Program-made: the position numbers and the translations under genes
The notes under the pieces: generated by a model
Seen by the model: only the letters and a program-made list of their open reading frames with translations
Told to the model about the DNA's origin: nothing
Databases searched by the model: none
Part shown: positions 61,046 to 64,000 of the stretch, in pieces
Position numbering within the stretch: position 1 is the first letter of the stretch
Layout: every line of letters starts with the position of its first letter
Source of the DNA: Sarcomyxa edulis
Taxonomy: Eukaryota; Basidiomycota; Agaricomycetes; Agaricales; Mycenaceae
Assembly (NCBI GenBank): GCA_009761415.1
Contig: QUOL01000003.1
Location: 2,418,001-2,482,000 of the forward strand
DNA: 64,000 bases
Direction of reading: 5' to 3'

Positions 61046-62084
61046 TTATTGACAGGTGATATGTTTGGGCTCCCACTTCCCACTCTCGCCCTCTTTTGCC
61101 GCGTCTATCCATATTCGAGCAACAGGGAGAGTATGCCCTTCCGTAGAGAGCACTCTTTCGCAGCTCCCGCAACGATCTATGAACAAACCCTCGTAGGAGC
61201 AGAGAAGACCCTATGTGGAACTGAGTAAAGGTGAAAACATTCGAAGGCGAAAGCCGCTCACGATGAGGCTTTGAACTGAAACGCGAGGATGAGACTGTAT
61301 CATGTTTGCAATATATTGCGAGAGGTTCTGATAAACAGAGTAGTCGGACTGAGAGTGGGGGGCCTTCTGTCAAAAGTACATACAGGCTAAAAAATGAGGC
61401 TCAATGTCAACGATGGTTGAAGCTGACCTTTTCTCGGGGCCCAAAAGGGGTCACACCTTCGATGACGAGGGCAGCATTACCGTGAGTATACCCAAGTGTA
61501 ATGTAGGCCGTAAGAACATCAGGAATGATGAATCTGACAACTTTCGAGTTGCGAGACTGAGAAGGATGTCGTGTTCGAGACCATATATGAAGTTTAGTCT
61601 TGTGCGATCGATTAAATTCACGGACATAATTTTCAAGGTCGTCCAATAGCAGCGGAGACAACTCATCGTCAGTTACGGGAAATGCTGATGACGACTTGCG
61701 ATCGAAGGATACATAAGGTCGCGGAGACTCGGGAGATGGAGGACGCCTGAGATGTAAAATTAGATTAGAGACATACCGAAAGACATGAAAACTCCACCTT
61801 CGTTTACGACTTTCTCGACGTCCGTCGAAGTGAATATCATCCTTGTCTTCTTTTTCGCTATCTCTCGCAGCAATCAACGCGTCTTGTATCTGATCTGAAA
61901 GAATAGTGTCCTTGATCTCTTTCAACTGCTGAAACTCAGCTCGGAGAGACAAGGGTGGCATGGAAGCGACATTTGACCGTAATAGAAGAGAAGGAAATTG
62001 ATGGAGTGCCTGTACGCGAGTATGAAGTTCTGTCAAGGACTGGATTTGTTGCTGGAGAGACTTGAGCTGCGGTGAACTCTCCAT
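61046..62084 (-). CDS. MED27: Mediator of RNA polymerase II transcription subunit 27
   Basis: Mediator tail-region subunit, nuclear coactivator. Four exons joined by introns of 51, 61 and 51 bases give about 292 residues. N-terminal coiled coil: QLKSLQQQIQSLTELHTRVQ and LRAEFQQLKEIKDTILSDQI; a nuclear-type basic patch SRKRRRPPSPESPRPY; then VVRFIIPDVLTAYITLGY and EGVTPFGPREKKAPHSQSDY, SVYQNLSQYIANMIQSHPRV. The C-terminus carries the Med27 zinc-ribbon remnant LFIDRCGSCERVLSTEGHTL with LPVARIWIDAAKEG and KHITCQ. The long minus-strand frame at 60939-61373 is a shadow of the last exons. Without splicing the protein would stop at VSFNHR. Confidence 0.88.
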
Positions 62085-64000
62085 GATGATCGATGATCTG
62101 TAGGAGGAACCAAAAATGTCACACTGTAGTCACATCTGTGACAGCAACCGGTTCAACTCGGTGATAGCGTGACTCTTGCGCGTGTGACAGTCTATAAATG
62201 GTAATTTGAAAGGTCTCCGGGTCCGCCGGACAGCCAAGTCGCCACTTGAAATGGCTACTCTCCTCCGAGTCTCTGCCCAGCGCAGCCATCCAATCGTTTC
62301 GATTTTTGGTGTGGCCCAATTTCTGTGCCTATCAGAGATCGCAGCAACCCTTTGTTATCAGTAACTCTGATATTCGGCTTCATCACGCGTTTTCTCCGGT
62401 TCTGTATGTCCAGAATTCGATCTTGTTCGTACACCTCGACGGCTCCAAATTCCCTAATTATCGAACGGTGAATCATTTTAGGCGCACTTTACGCTCAAAA
62501 TCATCCACGCATCAAGACACGTACTTTGTCCTGGGAATACTTGTCAGCGAGTTCACGCTGGGCCACTTCCTAGCTTCTTGATATTTGTAGAGGAGATTTG
62601 AACCCCAATTCTTGCAGATTGATTTCTGTTTTGCACATCCGGGTATTTGAAGGGTCCCGTCATCATTTTTATGCAGGATTTACGGGTGGCATACGGAGCC
62701 GCGCGCAAGGTATACCATCTTCTTGAAGGCGTTCCGACAAGCAAGCTAAAAGCTCTAGATTCCAATTGCTACCGTGCACGCAAGCAATCCTATCTATGCT
62801 AAATCTTGGGTTATCGGTTACGTACTCCAAGTATTATCGCTCCGCGCTCAACACTGGAAATTTCGTCCCTCCCAACCCTCTTGATTTGTGCCTCGGGCTG
62901 GGCTAATCTGAATCTTTGACCAATACACGCTCGCCACTCCCTCGGTATTTGGGGTGCAGGTGCTTTACAGCTGCAGAGGGGCCCCTGCCCCCGGGTTATA
63001 GTACAAAGTTGCTACATTTCCGTCAGATTTCCGCCGGGGAAAAATGAGATACAGGTCTAGATTGCTCGACTCGGTAGACCCAATACGCCTTATTATCACC
63101 TTTACTAGTTAGAGGTGGTGGAGGATCGAACTTCTATGTTTTCATTCGCGTTATCTTTCTGTTACACGACTACAGAACTTACTTACCACAATCGGCTTCG
63201 GCCTGTCAACCACCGATTTCTGGGGTTCGGCCTCGTCTCCTTGCGTGGGCCGCGTCTTCTGTATAAGGCATGGGATCACGAAATGTCTCAAAAGTCCGGA
63301 GTGGCGAATCCCAAGATACACAAGACGTCGCTGGTAATACTAACTCGAATCTGATTGCTAGCGGCTACCTTGACAATCGTTTCCTCGAAATCAGTGGAAT
63401 TAGATATGATAGACGACGGCATGCACCTCGGAATCGATATCGGCTACTGTGTACAAAAGTAAGTGACCAAGAGAACAATTAGAACACTTCAGATTCGTTC
63501 CCTGAACCTATTGACGACATTGGTCTAACCTGACTGCAGCACCTTTAGAATATAGAATCAGAATATCAGAACGAGCTGAAGAGATCCACACAGTGGAGAC
63601 TGAATCAGAGTACCCTATCAGCGTCCGACTTTTCACGTCCAAAAAAGGCTGCCGATACGCGCAATTGTCAAGCGTCATTATCGTTGGGCAATCGTTGGGA
63701 CTTTGAAGCAGGGCACTGACCATGTGAGTGAATGTGAAACGCGAAAGAGTTCTTGAAACGCAGCTTTTGCAGTTCTAGGCGGGGGAGAGCGCGAGTGAGA
63801 ATATTCTTCGCTGAGCTTGGAAACTTCAAGGGCCTTGCACTTAACCAATTTTGAACGATTCCAAGTTGAACCCCAGTTTTTTACTTGCTCGAAGTCTGCC
63901 TAACCCCATGGGAGGGCAATAAACACACACTGTCCGTGTCCGTGCACGTTCGAAACGTCGATGGAAAGAATTTTTTTCTTGGAAAAGCGAGAAGCCACCT
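62085..64000. other. Right-end 1.9 kb with no gene recognised
   Basis: Several 60-110 codon open frames on both strands (62246-62581, 62553-62765, 63508-63723) have no family resemblance. A perfect 10-base palindrome AGGGGCCCCT at 62977-62986 sits in a GC-rich patch. A gene starting beyond 64000 could have its promoter here. Confidence 0.45.

Noticed and set aside
60939..61373. 144-codon minus-strand frame as a gene
   Set aside because: Wrong frame over the last MED27 exons; splicing gives the known family C-terminus instead.
62580..62620. T-arm-like sequence on the minus strand (ggttcaaatc)
   Set aside because: No D-arm, anticodon arm or acceptor stem around it, so no tRNA.
1..64000. CRISPR arrays, prokaryotic operons or phage modules
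   Set aside because: No regularly spaced repeats, and gene structure is plainly eukaryotic.

Overview
The window looks like nuclear DNA of a filamentous basidiomycete, most likely an Agaricomycete. Nearly every gene is cut by short GT-AG introns of about 50-60 bases, genes lie close together on both strands, and several products belong to families typical of Agaricomycetes (DUF6533 seven-helix proteins, DUF4045-gelsolin proteins, a Medusa-type regulator, integrase-core relics). Gene models were built by hand-splicing the six reading frames and checking phase and family motifs. No RNA gene, CRISPR array or prokaryotic operon was found.

Layout. 1-4432: a DNA-repair pair read outward from a 161-base promoter, a PARP-finger/HIRAN/SNF2 helicase (minus, runs off the left edge) and Smc5-6 subunit Nse4 (plus). 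4695-15378: four minus-strand genes, namely a GH17 glucan hydrolase, a DUF4045-gelsolin protein, an arrestin-like protein and a conserved unknown. 16720-23109: an SLC49-like MFS carrier, tRNA methyltransferase Trm11 (minus) and a UROD/MetE-type methyltransferase. 23777-28542: a small secreted Cys-rich protein and two unrelated seven-helix membrane proteins. 28965-34371: Tim17, a ZSWIM7/Sws1-like recombination protein and, divergently, a chromodomain protein. 34489-38913: an intronless TetX-like FAD monooxygenase, a decayed integrase-core gene and a conserved unknown. 39313-44829: a fucose/hexose-type MFS carrier, Got1 and a BTB-like protein. 44830-47721: a gene-poor stretch with a diverged tandem duplication. 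47722-62084: a DASH Spc34-like kinetochore protein, a large DOCK-family GEF, a Medusa-like regulator and Mediator Med27. 62085-64000: no gene seen.

Most genes are ordinary single-copy housekeeping genes with no shared pathway. The exceptions are the repair pair at the left edge, which may be co-regulated through an MluI cell-cycle box, and the ZSWIM7/chromodomain divergent pair. The least ordinary observations are micro-exons of 6, 15 and 16 bases in the helicase gene (one encodes part of its ATP-binding motif), its PARP-finger + HIRAN + SNF2 architecture, a possible 2-base exon in the DUF6533 gene, and the intronless TetX-like gene beside a transposon relic.
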